DNA from: Rosenbergiella collisarenosi
Lineage (GTDB): Bacteria; Pseudomonadota; Gammaproteobacteria; Enterobacterales; Enterobacteriaceae
DNA length: 64,000 bases
Assembly (NCBI RefSeq): GCF_018494085.1
Contig: NZ_JABBFP010000010.1
Location: forward strand, 1 to 64,000
Reading direction: 5' to 3'
The position numbers were made by a program, and so were the translations under genes. Positions 9,222 to 18,403 of this stretch are shown in pieces (the first letter of the stretch is position 1; every line of letters starts with the position of its first letter). The notes under the pieces were generated by a model. The model was given only the letters and a program-made list of their open reading frames with translations. It searched no databases and was not told where the DNA came from.

Positions 9222-10435
9222 GCCAATCATCCACCCCGAATAAAGGCTATTTGCCCTATGATCCCACTGAAATATTAAGTGGTGGTGATATGGACGAAGC
9301 GCATATTGTAAAGTCAGCATATCTCATTGCGATCCTCGCCATCCTAGTGATTATTTTTAGTATTTGGGCCTGGTTTGGTCAAGTCGATGAAGTTTCAACA
9401 GGAACCGGCAAGGTGATCCCTAGCTCCCGAGAACAAGTGCTGCAATCGTTAGATGGTGGGGTACTGACGGAATTACCGGTCCAAGAGGGTCAGCGTGTGA
9501 AATTAGGACAAGTCGTCGCGCGTTTAGATCCGACGCGTAGCGAATCTAACGTGGGGGAGAGTGAGGCGAAATATCGTGCCTCATTAGCTGCGAGTATTCG
9601 TTTGGACGCAGAGGTCAATAACCGGCCATTAGTCTTCCCTGCAAGCTTGCAGCCTTATCCTGATCTTTTAGTGGCAGAGACACATCTTTACCAGAGTCGC
9701 CGTGAGCAGTTCACCCAATCGATGCGTCAGCTACAAGATTCGATGTCATTGATTAATCGTGAATTAACCATTACACAGCGCTTGGCGAAAACCGGAGCTG
9801 CGAGTAGTGTAGAGGTACTAAGACTACAACAGCAGCAGTCTGATATCGCGTTGCGTATCACTGACCTTAAGACTCATTATTATGTCGATGCGCGCGAGCA
9901 GCTTTCAAAAGCGAATGCAGATGTTGCATCGTTAGCGGAAGTTATCCGCGGCCGTAGCGACAGTGTGAGTCGATTAACGCTGCGTTCACCGGTACAGGGA
10001 ATAGTAAAAAATATTAAAGTTACTACGATCGGGGGCGTTATTGCACCGAACGGTGAGTTAATGGAAATTGTCCCGGTTGATGATCGTCTATTAATTGAGG
10101 CCAGAATTTCGCCGCGGGATATCGCCTTTATTCATCCAGGTCAAAAAGCGATGGTAAAAATAACGGCCTATGATTACGCGATTTACGGCGGCCTTCCTGG
10201 TGTAGTAGAAACTATTTCACCGGATACCATCCAAGACGAACAGAAGCCGGAGATATACTACTACCGCGTTTATATCCGTACCGATCATGACTCATTGGTT
10301 AATAAACGTGGGAAGCATTTTGCTATAAGCCCCGGAATGATCGCCACCGTAGATATTAAAACTGGCGAGCGGACGGTGATGGATTATTTAATTAAGCCTT
10401 TCAATCGAGCCAGAGAAGCATTGCGCGAACGTTAA
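9218..10435 (+). CDS. HlyD-family periplasmic adaptor (LapC/BapD type)
   Basis: This 405-residue membrane fusion protein has a short cytoplasmic tail, one membrane segment (about 33-53), a biotinyl-lipoyl-like beta section, a long alpha-helical hairpin rich in Gln/Arg/Leu (about 160-260) and the conserved HlyD C-terminus (SPGMIATVDIKTGERTVMDY). Such adaptors link the ABC exporter to the TolC-like channel. The start overlaps the ABC gene stop (ATGA). A 33-bp gap with an AAAGGA site separates it from the next gene, so the operon may continue downstream. Confidence 0.94.
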   Translation: MSQSSTPNKGYLPYDPTEILSGGDMDEAHIVKSAYLIAILAILVIIFSIWAWFGQVDEVSTGTGKVIPSSREQVLQSLDGGVLTELPVQEGQRVKLGQVVARLDPTRSESNVGESEAKYRASLAASIRLDAEVNNRPLVFPASLQPYPDLLVAETHLYQSRREQFTQSMRQLQDSMSLINRELTITQRLAKTGAASSVEVLRLQQQQSDIALRITDLKTHYYVDAREQLSKANADVASLAEVIRGRSDSVSRLTLRSPVQGIVKNIKVTTIGGVIAPNGELMEIVPVDDRLLIEARISPRDIAFIHPGQKAMVKITAYDYAIYGGLPGVVETISPDTIQDEQKPEIYYYRVYIRTDHDSLVNKRGKHFAISPGMIATVDIKTGERTVMDYLIKPFNRAREALRER

Positions 10436-10468
10436 TCGATTTGCCACTTAATAAAGGATGAACTCAAT

Positions 10469-13400
10469 ATGGCATTAAGTGATTTATTACAACAGGCGCA
10501 CTTCGAGATGATGAGTGCTAACGCGCCCGAGCACGTTGCTCCTCATCCTACTTGTATACTTTTCTTCAGTCTTTGCGATGGGAAACAGCGCGCCTACACT
10601 CATATTTCGACAGGCAATACCTTTAATCAAGCTTGGACATCTGGCTCGCAATTTATTCAGCGTTATCGGCAGAAGCACGATCTCCAAGTCTGTTGGTTAC
10701 GAGTCGAACGAGTCGATCATATTGAAGAGATGAGCTGGGCAGGGTTACAAGAAAAACTGGGTAAAACAAAGCGCAATTATTTCCGGTTCGGATTGAGCTT
10801 CGATCCGAACTTCACGCACGCCATCCTCGAACATGAGTTGGCAGCGAATGCCATACTGTATGACGGCAAGGTGGGGGTAGCTACACCCAATGCGACCAAC
10901 CTTGAAAGCTATGCTCAGCGCCGGTTCTCGTGTTCACTATCCTGGCCAACCGATCCACAACAGACGATCTGGCGGTTTAAAACTCAAGCGGTGTTCTGTG
11001 ATGCTTCCGGGGCTAAAACGATTGAGCGTGAAGGAAAAGAGTCTGGGTTTAGAAAAATCGCGGAGCCTTGGCAAGCCCATGTCCCAAATCTTATCCATCA
11101 CTCTGCTCAGTATCTTGCGACGCAAATTAAAGCTAGCGGTGAGTATCACTATGGATGGTTTCCTTGCTTTGACCGGAAGATAAAATCGTATAACGCGCTG
11201 CGCCATGCCAGTTCGACTTATGCTCTCATTGAAGGTTGGGAGGTCACCCAACAACCGCAACAGCGGCTAGCAATAGATCGTGCATTGGCTTATTTAACCC
11301 ACGAACTTATCCAAAAAAAGACCTTGGCAGATGGTCGTCAGGCCGCATTTTTAGTGGATGTTGGGGATGAGATTAAGCTAGGCGGCAATGCCGTCAGTAT
11401 TTTAGCCTACGCAAAATACACTGAAGTTACCGGGGATAAAACCTACCTACCGTTGATGGAAGCCCTGGCGGAAGGGATACTACTGATGCAGGATGATCAA
11501 GGTAAGTTCGTCCACGTCTTGGAAAACCATGATCTGTCAGTGAAGGAGCCTTTCCGTATCATTTATTATGATGGAGAAGCAGCCTTCGCATTGATGCGCC
11601 TCTATAAATTGTCGCCACAGGCACGATGGATTGAGAGTGTTGAGCGAGCGTTTGAGTATTTTATTGAGAATAAACACTGGCAGTTTCATGATCATTGGCT
11701 CAGCTACTGTGTCAACGAGCTGACTCTCTATCGTCCTTTGGATAAATATTTTAAATTTGGCTTAGATAATGTACGGGATCATTTGGATTTTATTCGCCAC
11801 CGCGTGACGACTTATCCAACGCTACTCGAGCTAATGATGGCGGCGAACGCGATGATCGACCGCATACACTCCTCCACTACGCATCAGCATTTATTGCAGG
11901 ACTTTCCACTGCAGGAATTTAGCGAAGCGTTAGAGTATCGGGCGCGCTATTTACTCAATGGCTTTTTCTGGCCAGAACTGGCGATGTTTTTTAAAAATCC
12001 GGCGAGAATCGTTAATAGTTTCTTTATTCGTCATCACAGTTATCGTGTGCGTATTGACGATGTCGAACATTATCTGTCGGGTTATGTTGCTTATGCGAAC
12101 TATTATGCTCAGCAGCAGCAGCAACAGTTGGTGAATGTAAAAAAGCCTGATTCCCACTCTCGGATACCGGTTTTCTTATTAGAAAACTTACGTGAAGTGG
12201 GAAATGGTATTGAAGTGGCAGCGCTACGGCGTGCCTCATTATTTTGTGAGCAATTACAGCGCACACCCTGGATCGTAACGCTTCAATACAATCCATCGTT
12301 GTTGAAGACACTCGACCAGCTACGTGAGCGAGGTCGACTGCCCGTAGAGGTTCCGGTTAAAAACCTCTATCTGGGGATGATTGATTGCTTCGAGAGCGGT
12401 GAAGTTAAGGCGCTATCCGGCTTCTTCGGTGACTATAAGCAGCAGGTGGAGGCGACTGAAACCTGTCCATTGGGTAAGAGAAGCTATTGTCTTGTTCAAG
12501 GGACAATTAAAGTCGACGACTTTGTTGATCGAGCGGGAAATGTCTTATTGCGCAGACACTGGCATATTCATCGAGAGATGTGGCAGCTGACTCATATTGA
12601 AGTGCATGACTCCCAGCAACGATTATTCAATACTGAAGAGCAATTCGCTACGTGGGCACTCGAGAAGCAACTCCCGCACGCGGGATGCTGGCATTTTATT
12701 ATCGATAAAAATCGGGCATGGCGAGATTTTGTCCTGTCTACACCCCGGAACAGAATGGATTGCCACCTATCCGCGGTGATCCACTCTTCGCACTTATTGG
12801 GTAATGGGCAGATAAAGACGACCTATCGGCATCTTCTTGAGTCACCAGACTGTGTCAATACACTGATTATCTTAACGCAGGAACAGTACCAAGACTTATG
12901 TGTGCTGGGCATCCCAGCTGAAACCATGCAGGTCATCCCCAACCATCTGGATAAGACGATTTTAGAAGCCAATATTAAGAAGATACCTTCAAAACGGGTG
13001 ATTTACTTGGCGCGCTACTCTCCGGAAAAACAGCATGCATTGTTGCTCGACGTGTTCGAACAAGTCCTTAAAACCGTGCCTGATGCAGAACTCTACACCT
13101 ACGGGGTCGGCGGCTTACAAGACGAGCTTGCCGATCTTGTTAGAAAGAAAGGGCTAGATGGCTCGGTAAAAATTAACGGCTTTACGGCCGATATTGCTGC
13201 GGTACATCAACGAGCATGTTGTGCCGTATTGTGTTCAAATCAAGAAGGACATCCTTTATCTGCGATTGAGGCAATGGCCTTTGGTACTCCTTTGGTCAGT
13301 TTTGCCATTAAATATGGCCCACGTGATATTTTGCGTGAACAAAACGCAGGATTACTGGTAGACGCTGGAGACAAAGAGGCATTGGCTACCGCACTGATTC

Positions 13401-13552
13401 GTGTACTGCAAGATTCAGAATTGCAAACACGTTTACAGAGCGGAGCGAAAGCCTGTGCACAGCGTTATTCGAGCTCTTGTATAGCGGCCTCTTGGCAACA
13501 CTGGCTACATGCTAGCGATTGTCTACCTGCGTTGAATGCAGAACAGGCTTAA
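10469..13552 (+). CDS. Large protein with C-terminal GT4 (TagE/GtfA-like) glycosyltransferase domain
   Basis: The protein has 1027 residues. The first 200 or so are unrecognised. Residues about 205-520 look all-helical with repeated Trp/Tyr-rich helices, suggesting an alpha/alpha-barrel. Residues about 564-1015 resemble GT4 enzymes of the TagE/GtfA type, with the donor-site EX7E motif at Glu926 and Glu934 (EGHPLSAIE). There is no signal peptide, so it should act in the cytoplasm. It follows the secretion operon by 33 bp with an AGGA ribosome site, which suggests a role in modifying the adhesin before export. A separate surface glycan is the alternative. Domain fold of the middle part is inference. 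Confidence 0.75.
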   Translation: MALSDLLQQAHFEMMSANAPEHVAPHPTCILFFSLCDGKQRAYTHISTGNTFNQAWTSGSQFIQRYRQKHDLQVCWLRVERVDHIEEMSWAGLQEKLGKTKRNYFRFGLSFDPNFTHAILEHELAANAILYDGKVGVATPNATNLESYAQRRFSCSLSWPTDPQQTIWRFKTQAVFCDASGAKTIEREGKESGFRKIAEPWQAHVPNLIHHSAQYLATQIKASGEYHYGWFPCFDRKIKSYNALRHASSTYALIEGWEVTQQPQQRLAIDRALAYLTHELIQKKTLADGRQAAFLVDVGDEIKLGGNAVSILAYAKYTEVTGDKTYLPLMEALAEGILLMQDDQGKFVHVLENHDLSVKEPFRIIYYDGEAAFALMRLYKLSPQARWIESVERAFEYFIENKHWQFHDHWLSYCVNELTLYRPLDKYFKFGLDNVRDHLDFIRHRVTTYPTLLELMMAANAMIDRIHSSTTHQHLLQDFPLQEFSEALEYRARYLLNGFFWPELAMFFKNPARIVNSFFIRHHSYRVRIDDVEHYLSGYVAYANYYAQQQQQQLVNVKKPDSHSRIPVFLLENLREVGNGIEVAALRRASLFCEQLQRTPWIVTLQYNPSLLKTLDQLRERGRLPVEVPVKNLYLGMIDCFESGEVKALSGFFGDYKQQVEATETCPLGKRSYCLVQGTIKVDDFVDRAGNVLLRRHWHIHREMWQLTHIEVHDSQQRLFNTEEQFATWALEKQLPHAGCWHFIIDKNRAWRDFVLSTPRNRMDCHLSAVIHSSHLLGNGQIKTTYRHLLESPDCVNTLIILTQEQYQDLCVLGIPAETMQVIPNHLDKTILEANIKKIPSKRVIYLARYSPEKQHALLLDVFEQVLKTVPDAELYTYGVGGLQDELADLVRKKGLDGSVKINGFTADIAAVHQRACCAVLCSNQEGHPLSAIEAMAFGTPLVSFAIKYGPRDILREQNAGLLVDAGDKEALATALIRVLQDSELQTRLQSGAKACAQRYSSSCIAASWQHWLHASDCLPALNAEQA

Positions 13553-13557
13553 GTACT

Positions 13558-14832
13558 ATGACGCGACACTGTTTTATTATCCGACATGCAGGCCAATCTG
13601 AACGATTAGCATTATTATTACCACAATTTCGACAACTCACGACGGCGGATTACTACGTGTTTGAGGAGCGGTTCACCGATCCTCAATCGGTAACACAGCG
13701 AATCTCGCCCGAACATTGGCAGGTAGGTCGAGATTACTTATCTGATCATCAATTGTATGCAGTGAAGCATACCGGTTGGCAGTGCGGCGATTATATAGCC
13801 TATGCCGCGCGTGATTTATTGCCCGAGTATGATTATTACTGGATCATGGACGACGATATCGCGATTAACATGCCGTTGGATGTATTTATTCGTCGTACTG
13901 CGGAATTAACGCAAGAGTGCTTAGCGTGTGAGTTTTCACCTCGCGATGAATCGTGGATGTGGTTCTCATCTGTGGCAAATCTCCTTTCCCAGGAGGTCTA
14001 TGGCATGTTGTACTGTCTAGTGAGGTTATCGGGCTCTGCCATTGACCAGATGAAGGCTCATCGTCGTAAGATGCTGCCACAAGGTGCGGGACGTCTCGAC
14101 TATCCCAATGACGAAGCATTTACGGGGACGTTATTGATGCATCTTGGGGTAAGTTGCGCAGACTTAAAAAAGGTTTTACCGGAACTCTTCCAGCCTTATT
14201 TCACCTTAACTCGTCCCGTTCTCTTGGCCGAGCTGGCGGCGGAGCATACTCAAGGGAAGGTACTGCACCCCATTTGTGATACGACGCGATGCTGGCAAAA
14301 GATAGCCACACGAGTCAAGCAACAGCAGTTTTCTTCGCTACGCGATCGACTCTATACTTGTTACCTGAACTTACCCGAAGACATTTTGGATCAGTATTTC
14401 GATCAGCGTTTTCTCACCTTACTTTCACAAGCCTTCGATAGACAGCCCTTATTAAATTTTTCGCGAATGATCATAGATTTCCCCGCGCAGAAATTCCCGA
14501 CATTTTCTCGGTATTGGTTTTATCGCAGTTATATCTTGGTGGTAGAGCTAGAGAGTGAGTGGGGACGATACGCTATCGATATTCAAGCAGATCATAAAGT
14601 GTTTATGATACCGCGTAATAAAAAGGCTAGACAGCGACTTAAACAGTCTATTTTTGGCTCAGAAGGTAAACAAGAACTTTATCGGCACGATCAATGGTTA
14701 TTTCCGCAATTAACAACATCGCTTTTTTGTGAAGATCAGGATTTCAGTTTAGCGAGTTTAAGTACGCTGATAGAGAAGATTGATACTCTTATCATTGGAC
14801 CGAGTTTGGAGGATTCTACATGCGTAGATTAA
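13558..14832 (+). CDS. Putative GT-A-like glycosyltransferase, family unrecognised
   Basis: The protein has 424 residues from ATG 13558. An upstream in-frame TTG at 13519 would overlap the previous gene and has no ribosome site, so the ATG is preferred, although its own site is weak. The segment YYWIMDDDIAI (Asp98-Asp100) resembles the metal-binding DXD motif of GT-A glycosyltransferases, preceded by a beta-strand-rich region. There is no signal peptide or membrane segment. It lies 6 bp after the GT4-domain gene and overlaps the next gene by 13 bp, so the three are likely one transcript. The function is inferred from motif and context. I do not recognise the family. Confidence 0.6.
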   Translation: MTRHCFIIRHAGQSERLALLLPQFRQLTTADYYVFEERFTDPQSVTQRISPEHWQVGRDYLSDHQLYAVKHTGWQCGDYIAYAARDLLPEYDYYWIMDDDIAINMPLDVFIRRTAELTQECLACEFSPRDESWMWFSSVANLLSQEVYGMLYCLVRLSGSAIDQMKAHRRKMLPQGAGRLDYPNDEAFTGTLLMHLGVSCADLKKVLPELFQPYFTLTRPVLLAELAAEHTQGKVLHPICDTTRCWQKIATRVKQQQFSSLRDRLYTCYLNLPEDILDQYFDQRFLTLLSQAFDRQPLLNFSRMIIDFPAQKFPTFSRYWFYRSYILVVELESEWGRYAIDIQADHKVFMIPRNKKARQRLKQSIFGSEGKQELYRHDQWLFPQLTTSLFCEDQDFSLASLSTLIEKIDTLIIGPSLEDSTCVD

Positions 14833-15749
14833 TCGCATTGCTACCCCTAGTGGTCTCTAATGTAGCTTGGTCGCAGGAGAGTAGCGATTTTCTTGCGCCT
14901 TCTCCTTGTGTGACGGGGACGCAGCTTGCCGCACATACTTTACCTGATAAATATCAACAAGGTATTTTTACGCTTTATTATACGACGGTGGGTGATGATG
15001 CGTTGTCCGATCCCTCACGGCGAAGTTCACATGCACCGCCCTTAAGAATTTTAGATATTGCGCGACAATTACAAGCCGCTCAACAGTTTTATGTTAAGGA
15101 TTTACAATTGCGAACGCCTTTGAGCCAACCTATTTTTCAGCGGGCTCAACAGATCAGTGTGTTTATTTTGAACTTGAAAGGGAATGGGCGTGCGTTCGAT
15201 AAAGTCGCCCATGAAACTTTTGCTAATGGCGAACAGACACCTTGTGGCCTTAAAATTATGCTTTCTAATCGGCTCGATCCTAAAAATAATCCAACTCCGG
15301 CGCATGAGCTATTTCATCTTTATCAATACGGTTATGCGCTATTTAAACAGCGTTGGTATCTGGAGGGGATGGCAAAGTGGATGGAGACAGTTTTCAAACC
15401 CGATGAGCCGGTTAGTATGGCCATGACCGCCCCCGTCAACTGTAGTGCGTGGTATTCTCAGAGCTATAATGCCGCGATTCTGTGGCAGGGTCTTGCTCAG
15501 CATTATCCAAATATACCCGTGACAACGGGGAAAATAACCTATTCAAATCGGCAACCCGTATTTAAAAAGACCTTATTTAGTGGTGGGGCGATGGCCAACT
15601 CATTGCTCACTGCGTTGAGCCAGCAAAGTCTACGTCTTACTCAGCACTATCATCGGCCTATGCGAAACTGGAGCGAGAAGCAACAGCATCAGTCGCAAGA
15701 CAACGACACGATCTGCCGCGTGCTCAATCAGTTACTGGTCAAACGCTAA
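14820..15749 (+). CDS. Secreted HExxH protein, peptidase-MA-like
   Basis: The protein has 309 residues with a signal peptide (likely cleavage after Ser18), so it is periplasmic or exported. It carries HELFH at His162-His166 and YLEGMAKW with Glu182 as a likely third zinc ligand 16 residues on. This is the HExxH...EGxA layout of peptidase-MA-like (gluzincin) proteins. GGAGG lies 8 bp before the ATG, which overlaps the preceding gene by 13 bp. Its place at the end of an adhesin/secretion/glycosyltransferase cluster suggests processing of a surface or periplasmic target, perhaps the adhesin or its machinery. Substrate and activity are unknown. Confidence 0.72.
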   Translation: MRRLIALLPLVVSNVAWSQESSDFLAPSPCVTGTQLAAHTLPDKYQQGIFTLYYTTVGDDALSDPSRRSSHAPPLRILDIARQLQAAQQFYVKDLQLRTPLSQPIFQRAQQISVFILNLKGNGRAFDKVAHETFANGEQTPCGLKIMLSNRLDPKNNPTPAHELFHLYQYGYALFKQRWYLEGMAKWMETVFKPDEPVSMAMTAPVNCSAWYSQSYNAAILWQGLAQHYPNIPVTTGKITYSNRQPVFKKTLFSGGAMANSLLTALSQQSLRLTQHYHRPMRNWSEKQQHQSQDNDTICRVLNQLLVKR

Positions 15750-15907
15750 AGCTTGAGTCGTCTTTTACGACGAGTCTATCGGTAATTATATTCAGGATGA
15801 ACTCGGCGCACCCTAAGTGGGCGTTGGCTGGGGGATTACTGCCCTTAAAATTATCCTCTCTACCGATAACGACTATCATTGAGTATTTACGGCACAGTGA
15901 GGCACTT

Positions 15908-16342
15908 ATGTCACTTTTTACGACGACTTCATCGATCAATGCGAATCTGGCAAGAAAATTAATTGAGGCCGGGGAAGAAAAGCTTCATGAAATGGGTATC
16001 GCATCGAATATCGCGATTGTCGATACTCAAGGCTTTCTAATTACTTTCTTACGGATGGACGGCGCACAACTCCCTAGTATTGAACATGCTATAAATAAAG
16101 GCTATACCAGTGCCTTGTTTGGTGCGGCGACCGCCTCGCTGAGTAAAGACGCTGAGCCAGGCGGCTCGCTCTACGGGCTAAATATTACCTTAAATCAACG
16201 CGTGATTGTCTTCGCGGGGGGAGAGCCACTTCTTCATGATGGCCTGTTAGTCGGAGCCGTTGGGGTGTCTGGGGGGACGGCTGAACAAGACCAGCAAGTC
16301 GCGGGCCATGTGGTGCAGGCGTTTAAGGACTTGGTCTGCTAG
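15908..16342 (+). CDS. GlcG/HbpS-family (DUF336) protein
   Basis: This 144-residue protein spans the GlcG/HbpS-like fold, with an N-terminal helix (SINANLARKLIEAGEEKLHEMG), the IAIVDTQG strand and the Gly-rich GAVGVSGG end. Family members include haem-binding or flavin-associated accessory proteins, but the cellular role here is unknown. ATG 15908 is preferred because TGAGG lies 6 bp upstream and this gives the usual family length; an in-frame ATG at 15797 would add an unrelated 37-residue extension. The 158-bp gap from the metallopeptidase gene suggests a separate unit. Confidence 0.85.
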   Translation: MSLFTTTSSINANLARKLIEAGEEKLHEMGIASNIAIVDTQGFLITFLRMDGAQLPSIEHAINKGYTSALFGAATASLSKDAEPGGSLYGLNITLNQRVIVFAGGEPLLHDGLLVGAVGVSGGTAEQDQQVAGHVVQAFKDLVC

Positions 16343-16363
16343 CGTCGTCGTTACATAAAACAA

Positions 16364-16400
16364 GACTCTACCCGCAAAAGTGTATATTGCGGGTAGAGTC
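16364..16400 (-). terminator. Hairpin between convergent DUF336 gene and argS
   Basis: A perfect 14-bp inverted repeat (16364-16377 and 16387-16400) with a 9-base loop. Read on the minus strand it is followed by TTGTTTTA, so it fits best as the argS terminator. On the plus strand no T-run follows, though the stem may also stop transcripts from the DUF336 gene. Confidence 0.7.
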
Positions 16401-16446
16401 GAGGATAAGCGCGTGCAACAATCCACACTCACCAAGTAGAGAAGTT

Positions 16447-18177
16447 TTACATCCGCTCGACGGTCTCGATACCGAGTAAATCTAAGCCACTCTTAATTGT
16501 TCTTGCGGTGAGCGCTGCCAATTTTAAACGGGACTGGCGAGTATTCTCGTCTTGTGCCGTAAGTATTGGACAATGCTCATAGAAGCTTGAGAACAGTACT
16601 GCGACATCGTACAGGTAAGCGCAGAGTACATGCGGTGTTCCCTCGCGCGCGACCTGATGCAGTGTCTCTTCGAACTGCAGTAGGCGTGTTGCAAGCCCCG
16701 CTTCGCGGGATTCTGTCAACGCCAGAGGGCCTTGCAGCGTTTGCTCATCGATACCGGCTTTGCGGAAGACCGAAAGTACACGCGTATAGGCATATTGCAA
16801 ATAAGGCGCGGTGTTACCTTCGAAAGAGAGCATATTGTCCCAGTCGAATACGTAGTCAGTCGTACGGTTCTTAGACAGGTCGGCATATTTTACTGCGCCA
16901 ATGCCAATTACCTCGGCGAGACGGTTTAGGGTCTGCGCATCCATCTCGGGATTTTTCTCTGTGACCAGGGTCAACGCGCGCTCATGCGCCTCATCGAGTA
17001 GATCGGCTAAGCGGATGGTTCCCCCAGCACGGGTCTTGAACGGACGCCCATCTTTGCCGAGCATCATGCCAAACATATGGTGTTCTAGCGGGACTGATTC
17101 TGGGACGTAGCCCGCTTTACGAACGATCGTCCACGCTTGCATCAGGTGTTGATGCTGGCGTGAGTCGATATAATAGATAACGCGTTCAGCCTTTAGGGTT
17201 TCGTAGCGGTATTTGGCACAGGCAATATCGGTGGTGGTATAAAGGTAGCCGCCATCTTTTTTCTGTATGATCACGCCCATCGGTTCACCTTCTTTATTGG
17301 TGAACTCGTCGAGGAAGACGACGGTGGCGCCTTCGCTCTCTACGGCTAATCCTTTTTGTTTCAGATCGGCGACAATACCCGGCAACATGCTGTTATAGAG
17401 ACTTTCACCCATCACGTTTTCGGCGGTTAAGCTGACATTTAAACGATTATAGTTGTGCTGATTTTGCTCCATAGTGATGTCGACTAATTTACGCCACATC
17501 TTTAAGCAATACTCATCGCCCCCTTGCAGCTTAACGACATAGCTACGCGCCCGCAGAGCAAAAGCCTCGTCTTCGTCGTAGGCGATTTTCGCTGCGCGAT
17601 AAAACGCTTCGAAATCTTGTAGCGCAATGTCAGCCGAGTGGTCCGCTTGTTGTTGCTCAAGATAAGCAATCAGCATCCCGAACTGCGTTCCCCAATCCCC
17701 TAGGTGGTTGGCACGGATGACATGATGACCGAGCTTCTCTAGCGTACGCACGGTGGCATCACCGATGATGGTTGAGCGTAAGTGGCCGACGTGCATTTCT
17801 TTCGCAACGTTCGGAGCCGAATAATCGACGACGATGGTCTGTGGCGTAATAGGTGCAAGGTTCAGATGCGTCGAATTTAATGCTTGTTCAACTTCATTCG
17901 CCAACCACTGCGGATCGAGGAATATGTTGATAAAACCTGGTCCGGCAATTTCAGTCTTGCTGGCAATACCGGTCAGTGAGAGGTGCTCGACCACTTTTTC
18001 TGCAAGTTGTCGAGGAGGCATACCGAGTCGTTTTGCTGCCGCCATGATGCCATTTGCTTGGTAATCACCAAATTGAGGCTTAGCGGATTGACGGATAAGG
18101 GGTTCGCTATCGGCGGGAGCGCCGGCAGCCAACATTGCCTGACTAACTTTGTCGCAGAGAAGAGCCTGAATATTCAC
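16447..18177 (-). CDS. argS: Arginine--tRNA ligase
   Basis: A 576-residue class I aminoacyl-tRNA synthetase that attaches Arg to tRNA-Arg, nearly the length of E. coli ArgS (577). It shows the N-terminal additional domain, the HVGH form of the HIGH motif ([11 protein letters not shown], around residue 130), the [12 protein letters not shown] loop in place of KMSKS, and the C-terminal anticodon-binding DALR domain ending GIETVERM. The start is GTG at 18177, which gives VNIQALL matching the E. coli N-terminus and has AAAGGT upstream; the longer in-frame ATG lacks family support. Divergent from yecM, as in E. coli. Confidence 0.97.
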   Translation of the reverse strand: MNIQALLCDKVSQAMLAAGAPADSEPLIRQSAKPQFGDYQANGIMAAAKRLGMPPRQLAEKVVEHLSLTGIASKTEIAGPGFINIFLDPQWLANEVEQALNSTHLNLAPITPQTIVVDYSAPNVAKEMHVGHLRSTIIGDATVRTLEKLGHHVIRANHLGDWGTQFGMLIAYLEQQQADHSADIALQDFEAFYRAAKIAYDEDEAFALRARSYVVKLQGGDEYCLKMWRKLVDITMEQNQHNYNRLNVSLTAENVMGESLYNSMLPGIVADLKQKGLAVESEGATVVFLDEFTNKEGEPMGVIIQKKDGGYLYTTTDIACAKYRYETLKAERVIYYIDSRQHQHLMQAWTIVRKAGYVPESVPLEHHMFGMMLGKDGRPFKTRAGGTIRLADLLDEAHERALTLVTEKNPEMDAQTLNRLAEVIGIGAVKYADLSKNRTTDYVFDWDNMLSFEGNTAPYLQYAYTRVLSVFRKAGIDEQTLQGPLALTESREAGLATRLLQFEETLHQVAREGTPHVLCAYLYDVAVLFSSFYEHCPILTAQDENTRQSRLKLAALTARTIKSGLDLLGIETVERM

Positions 18178-18403
18178 CGAGGTACCTTTATCTATAGAGC
18201 GTGTGAAAAACCACACAACACGCGATGCCGAAACATCAATACGTAATAAGTTAATGGCCGAGCAGTATACGTAAAAAAGGCTTGTACGTCAGCCACCATC
18301 TGCGTGTATGAGTAAGGGGGGAGGGGATTCGTACCTTTACGACTTTACAGGCTAGGTCCTGGCGGTGAAAATAGCGCTACAGTAGATAATGATAGTAGGC
18401 TCT

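Noticed and set aside
13519-13557. Earlier TTG start for the DDD-motif glycosyltransferase
   Set aside because: It would overlap the preceding gene, has no ribosome site and adds 13 residues with no support.
15756-15776. Apparent hairpin after the metallopeptidase gene (GAGTCGTC ... CGACGAGTC)
   Set aside because: The arms look alike but do not pair through; a central mismatch breaks the stem early.
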